From Bacillota bacterium (GTDB lineage: Bacteria; Bacillota; UBA4882; UBA8346): a DNA stretch of 64,000 nucleotides. The position numbers and the translations under genes are program-made. Shown here piece by piece: positions 18,284-27,837 of the stretch; the first letter of the stretch is position 1, and each line of letters opens with the position of its first letter. Where the stretch lies: NCBI GenBank assembly GCA_023400055.1, contig JAEXFN010000058.1, forward strand, positions 26,731 to 90,730, written 5' to 3'. The notes under the pieces were generated by a model. It was not told the DNA's origin. It did not search any database and saw only the letters and a program-made list of their open reading frames with translations.

Positions 18284-19168
18284 TCATCCCTTCAGACCGG
18301 TGGTGGCGATGCCCTGGATGAAAGACTTCTGGAATATCACATACATGACGATCACCGGCAGCAGCGCGCAGACCGAGGCCGCCATTATCAGGCCGTATTC
18401 CACCCCGTACTGAGTGATGAACTTGCGGATCCCCAACTGGATCGTCTTGTTGCGGTCGGAAGTCAGGTAGATCAACGGCCCCAAAAAGTCATTCCAGACG
18501 AAGACGAACTGGAAGATGGCGAAGGTGGATAAGGCCGGCTTGCTTAAGGGCAGCATAATCCGGCTGTAGATCCCGAATTCGCTCAACCCGTCGATCCGCG
18601 CCGATTCCGAGAGTTCGTTGGGGATCCCCAGGAAGGCCTGGCGGATCAGGAAGACGCCCAGCGGCGAGAAGGACTGCAACAGCACCAGCGACCAGAGGGT
18701 ATCGCTCAGCCCGAGATTCTTCAAGATGACGAACTGCGGGATCATGATCACCTGAAAGGGCACGGCCATGGTCATCACATAGAGCAAAAACAACGCCTTG
18801 CGTTCGGGAAAGGGAATCTTGGCGAAGGCATAGGCCGCCAGACTGCTGGTCACCAGCGAATTGAACATCACCACCAGCGTCAGCCAGATGGTATTTTTAT
18901 AATACACCAAAAAATCGATCCTTTTCCAGATCTCCGTGTAATTGTCCCATTGGATGACCCGCGGAATCCAGCGGATCGGAAACTCGAAGACGTCATTGTT
19001 GGGTTTCAGCGATGCGGAGAGCATCCACAGAAACGGCAGGATCATGACCAGGGTCCCGCCCAGCAGCAGGACATAGATGGACAGTTTATAAAAGAAAGCC
19101 TTATCTTGGCGGCCCCGGGCTCCCTGGAGCCCGAGATTGCCGTCGGCGGCGGCGAGTTGTTTATTCAA
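18284..19168 (-). CDS. sugar ABC transporter permease, MalG/YesQ-like
   Basis: A 294-residue permease with six predicted helices, an EAA loop SESARIDGLSEFGIYSRIML and the family C-terminus FIQGIATTGLKG. It is the second permease of the uronic-polysaccharide operon and is followed by the lyase gene after 63 bases. It needs an external ATPase. Confidence 0.9.
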   Translation of the reverse strand: MNKQLAAADGNLGLQGARGRQDKAFFYKLSIYVLLLGGTLVMILPFLWMLSASLKPNNDVFEFPIRWIPRVIQWDNYTEIWKRIDFLVYYKNTIWLTLVVMFNSLVTSSLAAYAFAKIPFPERKALFLLYVMTMAVPFQVIMIPQFVILKNLGLSDTLWSLVLLQSFSPLGVFLIRQAFLGIPNELSESARIDGLSEFGIYSRIMLPLSKPALSTFAIFQFVFVWNDFLGPLIYLTSDRNKTIQLGIRKFITQYGVEYGLIMAASVCALLPVIVMYVIFQKSFIQGIATTGLKG

Positions 19169-19243
19169 GGTCCAGACACTCCTTATGTCGAAAGATGCTT
19201 GGCGCTTGGCGCGTTCGGGATTCTCGGCCTGCGGCGGCCTTCC

Positions 19244-20164
19244 TTACATGGAGTGATAATTCACCCATTTATCCTCGAACTTGAATTGGATGAAGGTCAC
19301 CACCAGGACCACCAGGAACATCACCATCGCGATGGCCGAGGCATAGCCGAATTTGAAAAGTTGAAACGCCTGATAATAGATGTAATACACCAGGACGTAC
19401 ATCGCCCGGCCCGGCGTGCCGTCGGACATGATGATGATCTGGTCGAACACCTTAAAGGAGTTGATGACCAGCAGCACGCTGACGAAGAAGGTCGACGGGC
19501 TCAGCATCGGCAGGGTGATATAGCGGAATTTCTGCCAGGGATTGGCGCCGTCGATGCGGGCCGCCTCGTATAACGGCTCGGGAATGGCCTGCAGTCCGGC
19601 CAGATAGATGACCATGTAATATCCGACCTGCTTCCAGACGCTCATCAGAATGATCGCCGGCATGACCCAAACCACCGAGGTCATCCACTCCGGCGGATGA
19701 TGAACTCCGATCAGCCGCAGCACGTTGTTGATGGGCCCCATCGTCGGGTGGTAAAGCATGTTCCAGACCACCGCCACCGCCACCATCGAGGAGAAATAGG
19801 GGAAGAAATAGACGGTCCGGAAGAATTTCATCCCCTTGAGCTTCTGGTGCAACAGCATGGCCAGGCCCAGGGCGCCGGCGATGGTCAGCGGGATCGAAAC
19901 CGCCGTAAAATACAGGGTGTTCCAAAAGGCCACCTGAAACCCGTCGTCCTGAAAGAGCTTCAGGAAGTTCCTGGCTCCGACGAACTCCATTGGATTGGCG
20001 AAATCCCATTTGACAAAGCAGAGTCCGAAGGCGGCCAGGATCGGGAAGAACGTGAATATCAGGAAGCCGAGAATATTCGGGAGCAAGAACAGATACGCGG
20101 TGATCCGGTTGGTCTGGGTCAGCGTTCTGGTTTTGGATGCTTTGGGAAGGCTATTTGTGCTCAT
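19244..20164 (-). CDS. sugar ABC transporter permease, MalF/YesP-like
   Basis: A 306-residue permease. A hydrophilic N-terminus is followed by six helices, and the EAA loop reads YEAARIDGANPWQKFRYITL. It lies between the binding protein and the second permease. The gap to the binding protein (236 bases) holds a stem-loop, suggesting lower permease than binding-protein expression. Confidence 0.9.
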   Translation of the reverse strand: MSTNSLPKASKTRTLTQTNRITAYLFLLPNILGFLIFTFFPILAAFGLCFVKWDFANPMEFVGARNFLKLFQDDGFQVAFWNTLYFTAVSIPLTIAGALGLAMLLHQKLKGMKFFRTVYFFPYFSSMVAVAVVWNMLYHPTMGPINNVLRLIGVHHPPEWMTSVVWVMPAIILMSVWKQVGYYMVIYLAGLQAIPEPLYEAARIDGANPWQKFRYITLPMLSPSTFFVSVLLVINSFKVFDQIIIMSDGTPGRAMYVLVYYIYYQAFQLFKFGYASAIAMVMFLVVLVVTFIQFKFEDKWVNYHSM

Positions 20165-20339
20165 GTGCTTCTACCGGAGAACGTTTCGCGCTGCCACGGC
20201 ATTCGATCCCTGCCGGAAATGATTTGTGAAAACAGCGACGTTTCAGGCTTTTCGCAAATCGGGCTGGGCTAATGGCGTCGCGCCGGGAACCGGCAGTTCC
20301 TCCTTGTTTCAAAGTTGGGGAGCGTTGGCTCGGATAAAT

Positions 20340-20377
20340 CGATGCCCCATATGCTTGCTCGCGCATACAGGGCATCG
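20340..20377 (-). promoter_or_regulatory. intercistronic stem-loop after the binding-protein gene
   Basis: CGATGCCC and GGGCATCG pair across a 22-base loop that itself holds ATGC/GCAT complementarity. It lies between the binding-protein stop and the first permease and lacks a clear T tract, so a stabiliser or partial terminator is likely. Confidence 0.55.
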
Positions 20378-20400
20378 GCGGATTGCATCGCTTAGGCGGA

Positions 20401-21657
20401 TCAGATATCCTCTTTGATCTCTTTAGCCCGTTTCTCCATGTCCTTGAGCCCTTGATCCAGGGATTTCTGACCGGTCATGATCAGATTGTGCTCTTCGGTC
20501 AGCATCTTGTCGATGGCGTTGGCGTAAGGACTCGGCGGCAGCTCGACGGTGGTCTTGCCGGCGACGAGCGCCTCCTTGCCACCGGCCGGGAAGCCTTTGG
20601 CGGAAGTATAAACATCCAACACATCCGGGGTGTTCAACGCCGGGAAGACGCCCCGCGAGGCGAAGATCTTGGCCCCTTTCTCGGTGCCGAAGTACTTGAT
20701 CAGTTTCCAGGCCGCTTCCTTCTTGGCGGATTTGGCGTTAATGGCCATGGTGGTCAGACCGGCGATGGTCGCGCCGGCCTGGTTCTGCGGCCAGTGCGGC
20801 GCCTTGACGATGCCCCAGTTCACGTTGTGCTTGTCGATCAGCAGCGAACCGATGTACCAGGTGCCCATGTACAACATGCCCACCTTGCCGCTTTCAAAGA
20901 AGGCCCGGTAATGGGCGTTGGAGGTCTTGATCTCCGCCAGGCTCATCACCGATTTATCGACATTCTGCATGGTCAGGGCCATCTGGTAGGCGGGTTTCAG
21001 GAAGCCGTATTTCCCGTCGATCAGCGTGTTTTTGGTGGTCAGGAGCGGCGGGCACTGGATCTGGCTGCGCCAGGAATGGAAGAACGCGCCCCAAATCTTG
21101 TTGTTCCCTTCGCCGCTGGTCAGCTTCTTGGCGGTCTCCTGGAACTGCTTCCAGGTCATATTGTTGGTTGGATAAGGGACTCCGGCTTTGTCGAAGATGC
21201 CCTTGTTGTAATACAGGATATAGATATCGCTGCGGTACGGGAAGGCCATCAGCTTGTTACTGTTTTTGACGTAATTCAGCGCGGCGCCGTAGGGTTTCAG
21301 GTTGACTTTGTCCTTGCGGACGAAAGTGTCCAGCGGCGTCAGGTAGTTCCGGCTGAGATAATTGGAGTAGCTGGCGAAATCCTTCACGGCGAATACGTCG
21401 ACGTCCTCGCCGGCGGCCAGCATCACGGTCATTTTATCCGGGTACTCGGCATTGGCGATGTCGATGACATCCACTTTAATATCGGGATTCTCCTTCTGGA
21501 AGGCATCGATGATCAGCTTGTATTCCGGACTCATACTGTAATCCCAGACCGAAAACCGGATGGTCTCCTGCTTGGCGGCCCAGGCGCCACCGGCCAGGGT
21601 GACGGCCACGACCAGCAGCAGCAGAATCAAACCCAAACGCTTCTTCAACTGCAACAA
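20401..21657 (-). CDS. oligosaccharide ABC transporter substrate-binding protein
   Basis: A 418-residue solute-binding protein. Residues 1-28 form a signal peptide with a LAGGAWA-AKQ cleavage site and no lipobox cysteine. The mature start (IRFSVWDYSMSPEYKLIIDA) and DVIDIANAEYPDKM match family 1 binding proteins. It is the first gene of a six-gene leftward unit ending with the DUF2264 gene. The ligand is probably an unsaturated or uronic-acid oligosaccharide because of the lyase and GH88 genes downstream. The start follows a GAGGAGG site. Confidence 0.9.
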   Translation of the reverse strand: MLQLKKRLGLILLLLVVAVTLAGGAWAAKQETIRFSVWDYSMSPEYKLIIDAFQKENPDIKVDVIDIANAEYPDKMTVMLAAGEDVDVFAVKDFASYSNYLSRNYLTPLDTFVRKDKVNLKPYGAALNYVKNSNKLMAFPYRSDIYILYYNKGIFDKAGVPYPTNNMTWKQFQETAKKLTSGEGNNKIWGAFFHSWRSQIQCPPLLTTKNTLIDGKYGFLKPAYQMALTMQNVDKSVMSLAEIKTSNAHYRAFFESGKVGMLYMGTWYIGSLLIDKHNVNWGIVKAPHWPQNQAGATIAGLTTMAINAKSAKKEAAWKLIKYFGTEKGAKIFASRGVFPALNTPDVLDVYTSAKGFPAGGKEALVAGKTTVELPPSPYANAIDKMLTEEHNLIMTGQKSLDQGLKDMEKRAKEIKEDI

Positions 21658-21684
21658 CCTCCTCTATGTGTATTGACTGTTTTT

Positions 21685-21713
21685 ATTATAAACAGGTAAC
21701 AAAAAGATGAAAA
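21685..21713 (-). promoter_or_regulatory. probable promoter of the uronic-polysaccharide operon
   Basis: On the minus strand TATAAT is preceded at 17 bases by TTTTCA. The poor -35 box fits an activator-dependent promoter, plausibly driven by the YesN-type regulator encoded upstream. Confidence 0.5.
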
Positions 21714-21720
21714 TGTCTTT

Positions 21721-21753
21721 CCATCCGAAAAACTGTACTCTTTTTTCGGATGG
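21721..21753. promoter_or_regulatory. 12-bp perfect inverted repeat upstream of the promoter
   Basis: CCATCCGAAAAA and TTTTTCGGATGG are separated by nine bases. It lies just upstream of the -35 region of the binding-protein gene. It could be a regulator site or a terminator-like hairpin for transcription arriving from the two-component genes; the T-run favours the latter on the plus strand only. Confidence 0.5.
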
Positions 21754-21911
21754 AGCACGGTTCAAGGCGGGGCTGTTTCTTTTTTCCGATTTGTATTAAT
21801 ATTTTCGAAAGTCCAGCTTCAGATGGTTTAGTAACGATGGGATGAGCTTAGCTTGATTTAGGGCCAACCATCCCCCAGCCCTTTCCTCAAGGAAGGGGCA
21901 CGAAGCATTCA

Positions 21912-21930
21912 TGCGGGGGACACCCCCGCA
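21912..21930. promoter_or_regulatory. GC-rich hairpin after the response-regulator gene
   Basis: TGCGGGGG-ACA-CCCCCGCA lies in a 320-base gap between the response regulator and the binding-protein promoter. No T tract follows, so its role is unclear. The rest of the gap holds no gene. Confidence 0.5.
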
Positions 21931-21979
21931 CCCCGGTAGCATTAGCATGCTGCGCTTGCTTTAAAAGATTGCGAGGCTT

Positions 21980-23605
21980 TCAGATTTTCTTCCCCGAGAA
22001 CTCGCTCGGGGTCATCCCGGTGACCTTTTTAAAGACTTTGCTGAAATAGTAGGCATTCTGGTAGCCGAGCATGGCCGAGATCTCATAGATCTTGTAATCC
22101 GATTCGCGCAGCCACTTTTTGGCCTGGCCGATCTTGGCCTCGGTCACGTAATCGGTGAAGCAGATCCCGGTATTCTGCCGGAAGACGGTGCTCAGGTAGC
22201 CGGGACTGATGCTGATGGCCGCGGCCACCTCGTTTAAGCTGATCTCTTCGCGGTAATGCTCCAGAATATAGCGTTTCGCCTTGGCCACCAGGCGGTGGTT
22301 CTTCTGGTCGTCGGCCTGGCTGATGAAGCGGCAGAGCCGCCGTTCCAGGCCGGTCAGCCAACCGCTCAGTTCCGCCAGGGTGTTCAAGGCCAGGATGCTC
22401 TCATAGAGACTGTTGCGGTAGCCGATGATCTCCCGCAGCTCGGCTTCGCCGACATTTAAGGCGCCGCTGACCAGATAGGCGATTTGAAAACAGAGATCGT
22501 AGGCTTGCTCCCGGGCGAGCCTGGGCTGGTTCAACAGGTCGAAGACCATCTGAAACGCGGCGCCGATCCGCTCCAGGTCCAGCAGTTCAATGGCTTTGGG
22601 CAGGGCGGTTTTGAGTTCCGCCAGGTCGATCGGGGCCTGGTCGGCGTCGCTTGGCGGCAGATCCGCGAAGCAGAGTACGGCCGCGGCCCCGGAATAATAA
22701 CTCTGCTGCGCCGCCCGGCAGCTCTCGAAATAAGCCTGGGCCAACTCGCCGTATTCCCGGTGCGGATTGCTGAGCCCGACCGAGCTGGCGATATTGAAAT
22801 ATTGCTTGATCATCTGTACCAGGCGCTCGCCCATCCCGGCCGCCTTTTTCAAGAACGCCTCCGGCGTAAGCCCGGCGGCGCCGGAGCAGATCACGATAAA
22901 TTCCCCGGGGTTCCAGACAAAGGTATACCCCTTAAAGATATCGTTGACGATCTCGTTGATGGTATTGTGGATCGCGGCTTCCAATACCTGAAGCTCATCG
23001 GAATCGTACTTCTCCAGCGCCGCCGGATTGTGGAGGTTGATGCGCACCAGGGCGCAGGCCAGCAATTCGTCCAGCTCGATCCCCAGGTACGCCGCCTGCT
23101 CGCCGGCCTCCGCCCGGGACAGGGTCGGTTTGGTGATCAGCCGCTTGAAGAAAGCTTCCCGCAACAGATCGAGGTTGCCGCGCAGCCCTTTCTCAAACCG
23201 CTCTTCCTGGTCGGAGCGGCCCCGTTCGGCCAGGATCTTCTCGCGGACCGCCGCTAGAGTCGCGATGAGCATTTCCCGCTCCAGATCCAGCTTGATCAGG
23301 TACTCCTCCGCCCCTTGTTTCATGGCCTGCTTGACCAGCTGGAACTCATCATAACTGCTGAGGATGATGAACTTGGCGGGCCGCTCCGCCTTGAGCGCCA
23401 GCCGCATCATCTCCAGGCCGTCCAGCACCGGCATCTTGATATCGGTGATCACGATATCCGGCTGGTGTTTCAGGATCAGATCCAAGCCCAGCCGACCGTT
23501 GGGCGCTTCGCCGCAGATCTCGTAGTCCAGTTCCTGCCACGGGATCATCGACCGCAGCCCGACCCGCACCAAGGGCTCGTCGTCAATAATGATCACTTTG
23601 AGCAT
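21980..23605 (-). CDS. YesN-type response regulator with AraC DNA-binding domain
   Basis: A 541-residue cytoplasmic regulator. The receiver domain covers residues 1-120, with acidic pocket DDE (8-10) and phospho-acceptor D55 in VITDIKMP. A long middle region resembles the YesN linker. The C-terminal AraC module (~440-540) shows two helix-turn-helices, SLNEVAAAISISPGYLSTVF and ISAMLGYQNAYYFSKVFKKV. It is encoded 84 bases after its sensor kinase and upstream of the importer it probably activates. Confidence 0.92.
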   Translation of the reverse strand: MLKVIIIDDEPLVRVGLRSMIPWQELDYEICGEAPNGRLGLDLILKHQPDIVITDIKMPVLDGLEMMRLALKAERPAKFIILSSYDEFQLVKQAMKQGAEEYLIKLDLEREMLIATLAAVREKILAERGRSDQEERFEKGLRGNLDLLREAFFKRLITKPTLSRAEAGEQAAYLGIELDELLACALVRINLHNPAALEKYDSDELQVLEAAIHNTINEIVNDIFKGYTFVWNPGEFIVICSGAAGLTPEAFLKKAAGMGERLVQMIKQYFNIASSVGLSNPHREYGELAQAYFESCRAAQQSYYSGAAAVLCFADLPPSDADQAPIDLAELKTALPKAIELLDLERIGAAFQMVFDLLNQPRLAREQAYDLCFQIAYLVSGALNVGEAELREIIGYRNSLYESILALNTLAELSGWLTGLERRLCRFISQADDQKNHRLVAKAKRYILEHYREEISLNEVAAAISISPGYLSTVFRQNTGICFTDYVTEAKIGQAKKWLRESDYKIYEISAMLGYQNAYYFSKVFKKVTGMTPSEFSGKKI

Positions 23606-23689
23606 TGTTATCGCCTCGATTCAAAAAGCCGTGTCTTAAAGTCTTACCAATCGGAAATTCTTTTGCGAAAGGAGCCACTAGCCGTCCGC

Positions 23690-25519
23690 TCACCCCGATG
23701 CCGCGTTCGCATCGGGCGCAGCGACTGCCTCGCGGGGAATCTTCACCGCCACCTCGGTATACTCTCCCACCACGCTGCGGATGGTCAACCCATACTCGGG
23801 CCCATAGACCAGCTGCAAGCGCTGATTGACGTTATTGATTCCGATCTGTGACAAGCCGCGGGTCTTCACCGCCGGGGCGGCCGCGAAGACCGCCGCGATC
23901 TGCTCGGCGGTCATCCCCACCCCGTCATCGGTGATCCGGATCACCAGGCAGTCGGCCGCGGCGCCGATGGCGATCTGGATCCGCCCGGCGTCCTTCTTGG
24001 GCTCGATCCCGTGAAAGATGGCGTTCTCCACGATGGGCTGCAGGGTAAACTTGATGATCGCGCACTGCAGGGCCGCTTCATCCTCCAGGCTGTACTCCAG
24101 CCGGATCTTGCCTTTGTAGCGGATGTTTTGAATATAAATGTAGTCGTCGAGCAGCGCCATCTCCTCGGCCAGACTGATCTTCTCGGCCGTGTTCTTGGCG
24201 AGGTTCATCAGCAGCCTCCCGAGGGCGGTGACCATCTCGCGGATCCCGTCGGCCTTCTGGATGGTGGCCATCAGCTTCAGGGAGTTGAGAGTATTGTAAA
24301 GAAAGTGCGGGTTGACCTGGTTTTGGAGCACGTCCAGTTCCAGGCGGCGCTTCTCCCGCTCGTCGGCGATCACCCGCTCCAGCAGGCTGCGGATGTTTTC
24401 GGCCATCTCGTTGATGCCCCGCCCCAGCGCGCCCAGTTCATCCTGGCCCTCGATGGCCGGGTCGCGCGCGAAGTTCCCGGCGGCGATGGCCTTGGTCCGT
24501 TGCAGGAACTTGGTCAGCGGCTGGGTCAGGTTGCTCGACAGGTAGACCGTGATGAACGAGGTAAAGACCAGGCTCGCCAGGAGAATGATCAGGGTGATAT
24601 TCAGCAGGATCTGTTTTTGGCGGTTCAGTTCGGCCGAGGACAGGACCCGGATGATGCTCCAGCCGGTCTCAGCGGACTTGGCGAAGACCACCAGCCGTTT
24701 CGCGCCGTCGATCTCGGCGGTCAAATGCCCCGGGGTGCCGGTATTGCGTAGCACTGCCGCGACATAACCGGTCCGGCTCAGATCCCGGCCGAGATATCCC
24801 GGTCGGTCATGATAGACACAGTGGCCGCGGGAGTCCAGCACCAGGATGGTCTCGTCCGGGTGGACCTCGAAATTCTTGAAGAGATCCGAGATCAGGCTGA
24901 TCCGGAAGCCGATCATCTGCCAGCCGATCTCGCGGTTGGTTATCGAATGCAGGATCGGCCGCACCATCGGCAGAATGTACGCCTCAAACTTGACAGTCGA
25001 CGGATTTTCGACGATGCCGTACCAGTATTTCCGGCCATGCAACAGCAAGCCTTTCCGAAACCAGTCCTTCTTTTGCAGCTGGGCGACGTCGATCTGGGTG
25101 CCTTCCGGCTGGCCCTTGCGCAGATCCAACCCTTTCTCGCCGTGGATTAACAGGGAGTATATGTAAGGATTGATCGACGTATTGTAACGCAATTGATAAT
25201 CGGCCAAGTCCAAAAAGGTGCGGATGTCGGCGCTGTATTGCACTCCCCGCTTGGAATAGCTTTGGGTAAGGATCCCGTCGAGGTTCCGGTTGATAAAAAC
25301 CCAGTCCGACAACTGTTCGGCCGTCTTCAGCTGTTTGTCGACGATGGTCATCAGGTAGTTCAGATTGCTACTGGCGGTGTCGACCATGTTCCGTTCCAGC
25401 GTATGTTGGGAGTTTTTGAAATAGAAATAGCTGACGGCCACCGAGGGCACGATGGTAATCGCCAGAAAATATAGAATCAGCCTGCTTTTCAGCGTCTTCG
25501 GAAAATTCAGCCAGCTCAT
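23690..25519 (-). CDS. YesM-type sensor histidine kinase
   Basis: A 609-residue membrane kinase. Helix 1 (~12-32) and helix 2 (~308-328) flank an extracellular Cache-like sensor. A HAMP domain follows, then the phospho-acceptor His405 in QNQVNPHFLYNTLNSLKLM and an ATPase domain with IVENAIFHG (N499) and DDGVGM. The start is the ATG after GAAGGAG; an upstream frame extension of 13 residues lacks support. It pairs with the adjacent regulator and probably senses an extracellular sugar for the lyase/GH88 locus. Confidence 0.92.
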   Translation of the reverse strand: MSWLNFPKTLKSRLILYFLAITIVPSVAVSYFYFKNSQHTLERNMVDTASSNLNYLMTIVDKQLKTAEQLSDWVFINRNLDGILTQSYSKRGVQYSADIRTFLDLADYQLRYNTSINPYIYSLLIHGEKGLDLRKGQPEGTQIDVAQLQKKDWFRKGLLLHGRKYWYGIVENPSTVKFEAYILPMVRPILHSITNREIGWQMIGFRISLISDLFKNFEVHPDETILVLDSRGHCVYHDRPGYLGRDLSRTGYVAAVLRNTGTPGHLTAEIDGAKRLVVFAKSAETGWSIIRVLSSAELNRQKQILLNITLIILLASLVFTSFITVYLSSNLTQPLTKFLQRTKAIAAGNFARDPAIEGQDELGALGRGINEMAENIRSLLERVIADEREKRRLELDVLQNQVNPHFLYNTLNSLKLMATIQKADGIREMVTALGRLLMNLAKNTAEKISLAEEMALLDDYIYIQNIRYKGKIRLEYSLEDEAALQCAIIKFTLQPIVENAIFHGIEPKKDAGRIQIAIGAAADCLVIRITDDGVGMTAEQIAAVFAAAPAVKTRGLSQIGINNVNQRLQLVYGPEYGLTIRSVVGEYTEVAVKIPREAVAAPDANAASG

Positions 25520-26230
25520 CGGCGATGCTCCTTCGGATGGATTCGCACCATTCACCATTTTCGATTCATAGCGGGACTCGGCAGCTCCTGTTGTATTCTG
25601 CTTATATTTTCGTAACCGGCGACATCCTTCCTCTTTTATTTTACCATCCCGGACTGTCTACTTCGTATTGAAATCGTATCGTCTTTCGTAGCGGCGCGTT
25701 AAACCCCCCGCCGGACATAAACAGACCCGGCGACTGGAATCTCACCAATCGCCGGGTTGTAAAAAGGGAGGAAATGAAAAGTGTACGCCGGAGAGCTGCC
25801 TTTACTCTCCTTATCCCTTATAACGTCAGCCGGCGGTTTTGGTTCCTCACCGGGATTCAATTCTCGTTCCGCCATCGATCGCCCCGAGCCGCTTCGTTCC
25901 GGGCTTCGGGCGACGGAGCGGAATATAATCATCATTTTTTTACATACTAATTAAATATCGCTTCATTAATAAAAGGAATAAAAGATTTGCTAAAAGACCC
26001 GTTTATTTTTTACATTTGGGGTCCCCGGCTGTTTTATTGCTGCTGACAATCATCTTTCCGGACCGAAAGGAGCCCTGGCAGAAGACGCTTAGTTGAGTAT
26101 TCTTGGACCATAACGGGGCCGCGCTTAACCGGAAAAAATCATGCTACAATTCCTCGCATTATCGCGGAACTCATTGTTTTCTTCGAATTGGGCACTCTAA
26201 ATTATCCATAAATTTTCACAGGAACGAAAG
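25520..26230. other. intergenic region with one hairpin motif, no gene
   Basis: About 700 bases separate the kinase from the next plus-strand gene. Apart from a GC hairpin near 25.73 kb nothing coding is supported; short frames have unnatural composition. Confidence 0.5.
25725..25757. repeat. hairpin with trailing GGGAGGA motif, copy 1
   Basis: ACCCGGCGA and TCGCCGGGT form a nine-base stem, followed by A-run, GGGAGGAAATG. A near copy lies about 1.1 kb to the right. On the minus strand it could act as a weak terminator. Confidence 0.5.
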
Positions 26231-26716
26231 ATGCCTACATTTTCAAACGCCCTATACTATCCCGCTTTCGCCTTGACCATGTACCTTTTTTTGCTGACTT
26301 TGGTGCCGCGGCAAAAAATTAAACAGTTGTTTTGGTTCGGCCTCATCTGGGGCTCGGGCGTTGATTTGGCATTGATTCTGCTGTTCCGGTCCTTAAAACT
26401 CTATGCCTACGTCAACGCCGCGCCGCTTGATTTTTACGGCTCTCCCATCTTGCTGAATCTGGCATGGACCGCGGCGATTATCCTTTATATTTATTTCATG
26501 CCTCAAAGGCCGGAATGGTATGTTTTCCCCCTCTACCTTATCACCTTCGGGATAATCGGCACGCTGATCGGCGTTTTTCTTTACAATGCCGGTCTGATCG
26601 AAGAAATCCACTGGAATGAGCTTTGGCGGTTCCTGTTTTTTATCCCCTGGTTTTATGGCGCCGCCTGGCATTACCGCCGGCTGAAAGCAAGATCCGAACG
26701 GATGGTGGAAGATTAA
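26231..26716 (+). CDS. CBO0543-family small membrane protein
   Basis: A 161-residue protein with about five membrane helices (~8-22, 30-50, 70-88, 96-118, 132-148) and short charged loops such as PRQKIKQLFWFGLIWG. The pattern matches the CBO0543 family of Bacillota, whose function is unknown. A short Arg/Lys/Glu tail ends the protein. The start follows an AGGAACGAAAG spacer. No operon partner. Confidence 0.65.
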   Translation: MPTFSNALYYPAFALTMYLFLLTLVPRQKIKQLFWFGLIWGSGVDLALILLFRSLKLYAYVNAAPLDFYGSPILLNLAWTAAIILYIYFMPQRPEWYVFPLYLITFGIIGTLIGVFLYNAGLIEEIHWNELWRFLFFIPWFYGAAWHYRRLKARSERMVED

Positions 26717-27116
26717 TTTAACGCGTTGCGCCGGTTGGACTCCGTAAAGGGCCCGGTTTCGCGTTAAAAACCAATCCCGATATCGAAGATCCCTCTTGGG
26801 TCATGGCTGTGAACCGATTGACGGCGCCCCAAAAACAAACCCGGCGGATGCCCGCCGGGATAAAAAAGAGGGAGGATGATGTGAAAAAGTTTTGCTGAAA
26901 TAAACTATACGCCAAACATTTGGAGAAGTTGTGGAGGAATGATGGAGTTTTTATATGAAAAAGTCCTCCCTTTCCGAAGCGAAGGGGATCTGCCGCGCTA
27001 TTGGCGGGACTGAAAGCGACCCAGCCTGCGAACCGCCGGTGAACTCGTGTCGCCGGCTTAATACCAACCCACCATGCTCCTCATAAAATAGAAAAAACTG
27101 CTGAGGTGAAAACATC
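26717..27116. other. intergenic region with hairpin copy 2 and leader of the LysM gene
   Basis: Contains the second CCCGGCGG hairpin and an AT-rich stretch, then the AGGTGA ribosome site of the following gene. No coding frame is supported. Confidence 0.5.
26840..26859. repeat. hairpin with trailing GGGAGGA motif, copy 2
   Basis: CCCGGCGG pairs with CCGCCGGG around a four-base loop; then A-run, GAGGGAGGATGATG. Layout matches copy 1. On the minus strand the stem is followed by TTTGTTTTT, so terminator function is possible in that direction. Confidence 0.5.
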
Positions 27117-27395
27117 ATGGCCCTGAATCCATTCAGAATGCCTGGCGGGCCGGGCGGAACGGGGCGGCGCCCCTATTTTCACCCCGGTCCGGTTTATCCC
27201 CCCGGTTATCAACCGCCGGCCGACGATTGCCCATACGGAGGAACGGCCTATTCCTGGCAAGCGGATAGCGATATTGCTACCTTAGCCAGTCAACTCGGCA
27301 TCCCCGTTGCCACGCTTCTCAGCTATAATCCCGATCTCCGTCCTGATTCGATAGTTCCCAGCGGGCAAGCCATCTGCGTGCCTTTTACTTCCTAG
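27117..27395 (+). CDS. LysM-domain mini-protein
   Basis: A 92-residue protein without signal peptide. Residues 1-38 are rich in proline, glycine and tyrosine. Residues ~45-92 form a LysM domain (YSWQADSDIATLASQLGIPV, then LLSYNPDLRPDSIVPSGQAI). LysM binds peptidoglycan or chitin. Small LysM proteins lacking export signals in spore-formers are often spore-coat or cortex components, which would suit the proline/glycine head; that role is inferred. The start follows AGGTGA. Confidence 0.75.
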   Translation: MALNPFRMPGGPGGTGRRPYFHPGPVYPPGYQPPADDCPYGGTAYSWQADSDIATLASQLGIPVATLLSYNPDLRPDSIVPSGQAICVPFTS

Positions 27396-27494
27396 TTGAT
27401 TTGAAAAATACCTCGCCAAAAGCTAAGCGGCAACTTTTTTAGCGATTCTTTTGGTCGGACGCCGTTTCCGTTTGGGTTCTGAGCTTCGCTGAAA

Positions 27495-27520
27495 ACCCCC
27501 ACTCCCGAGGGAATGGGGGT
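27495..27520. promoter_or_regulatory. hairpin downstream of the LysM gene
   Basis: ACCCCCACTC and GAATGGGGGT give an 8-10 bp stem, with no T-run. It may stabilise the LysM message end. Confidence 0.45.
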
Positions 27521-27837
27521 CCAGGATTGTGATGAAGGCAGGATCATATTATAGGATATGCGGCCATTACTCCAATTGCCACTTTACAACCCGACCTCAA
27601 CCCCGGCCGCCGGCTGCCCGCCATTGGCCGTCCTCATTCCGGCGCCGCCGGTTCCCGATTCCGTTGCGGACAAGATTCCCCGGCTTTCAATTCAAGTCAT
27701 GTCTTCCGAAGGATTGCCGTGGCTCCTTTGATAAAAACAATTTCGAAGGCTCGGCATCATCGCCGGGCCTTCGATCCGGCTCCGGCCGGAGGTTGGTTTA
27801 ATGAAGCGATGGGCCAAGCTTTCATTGATCTTCCACT

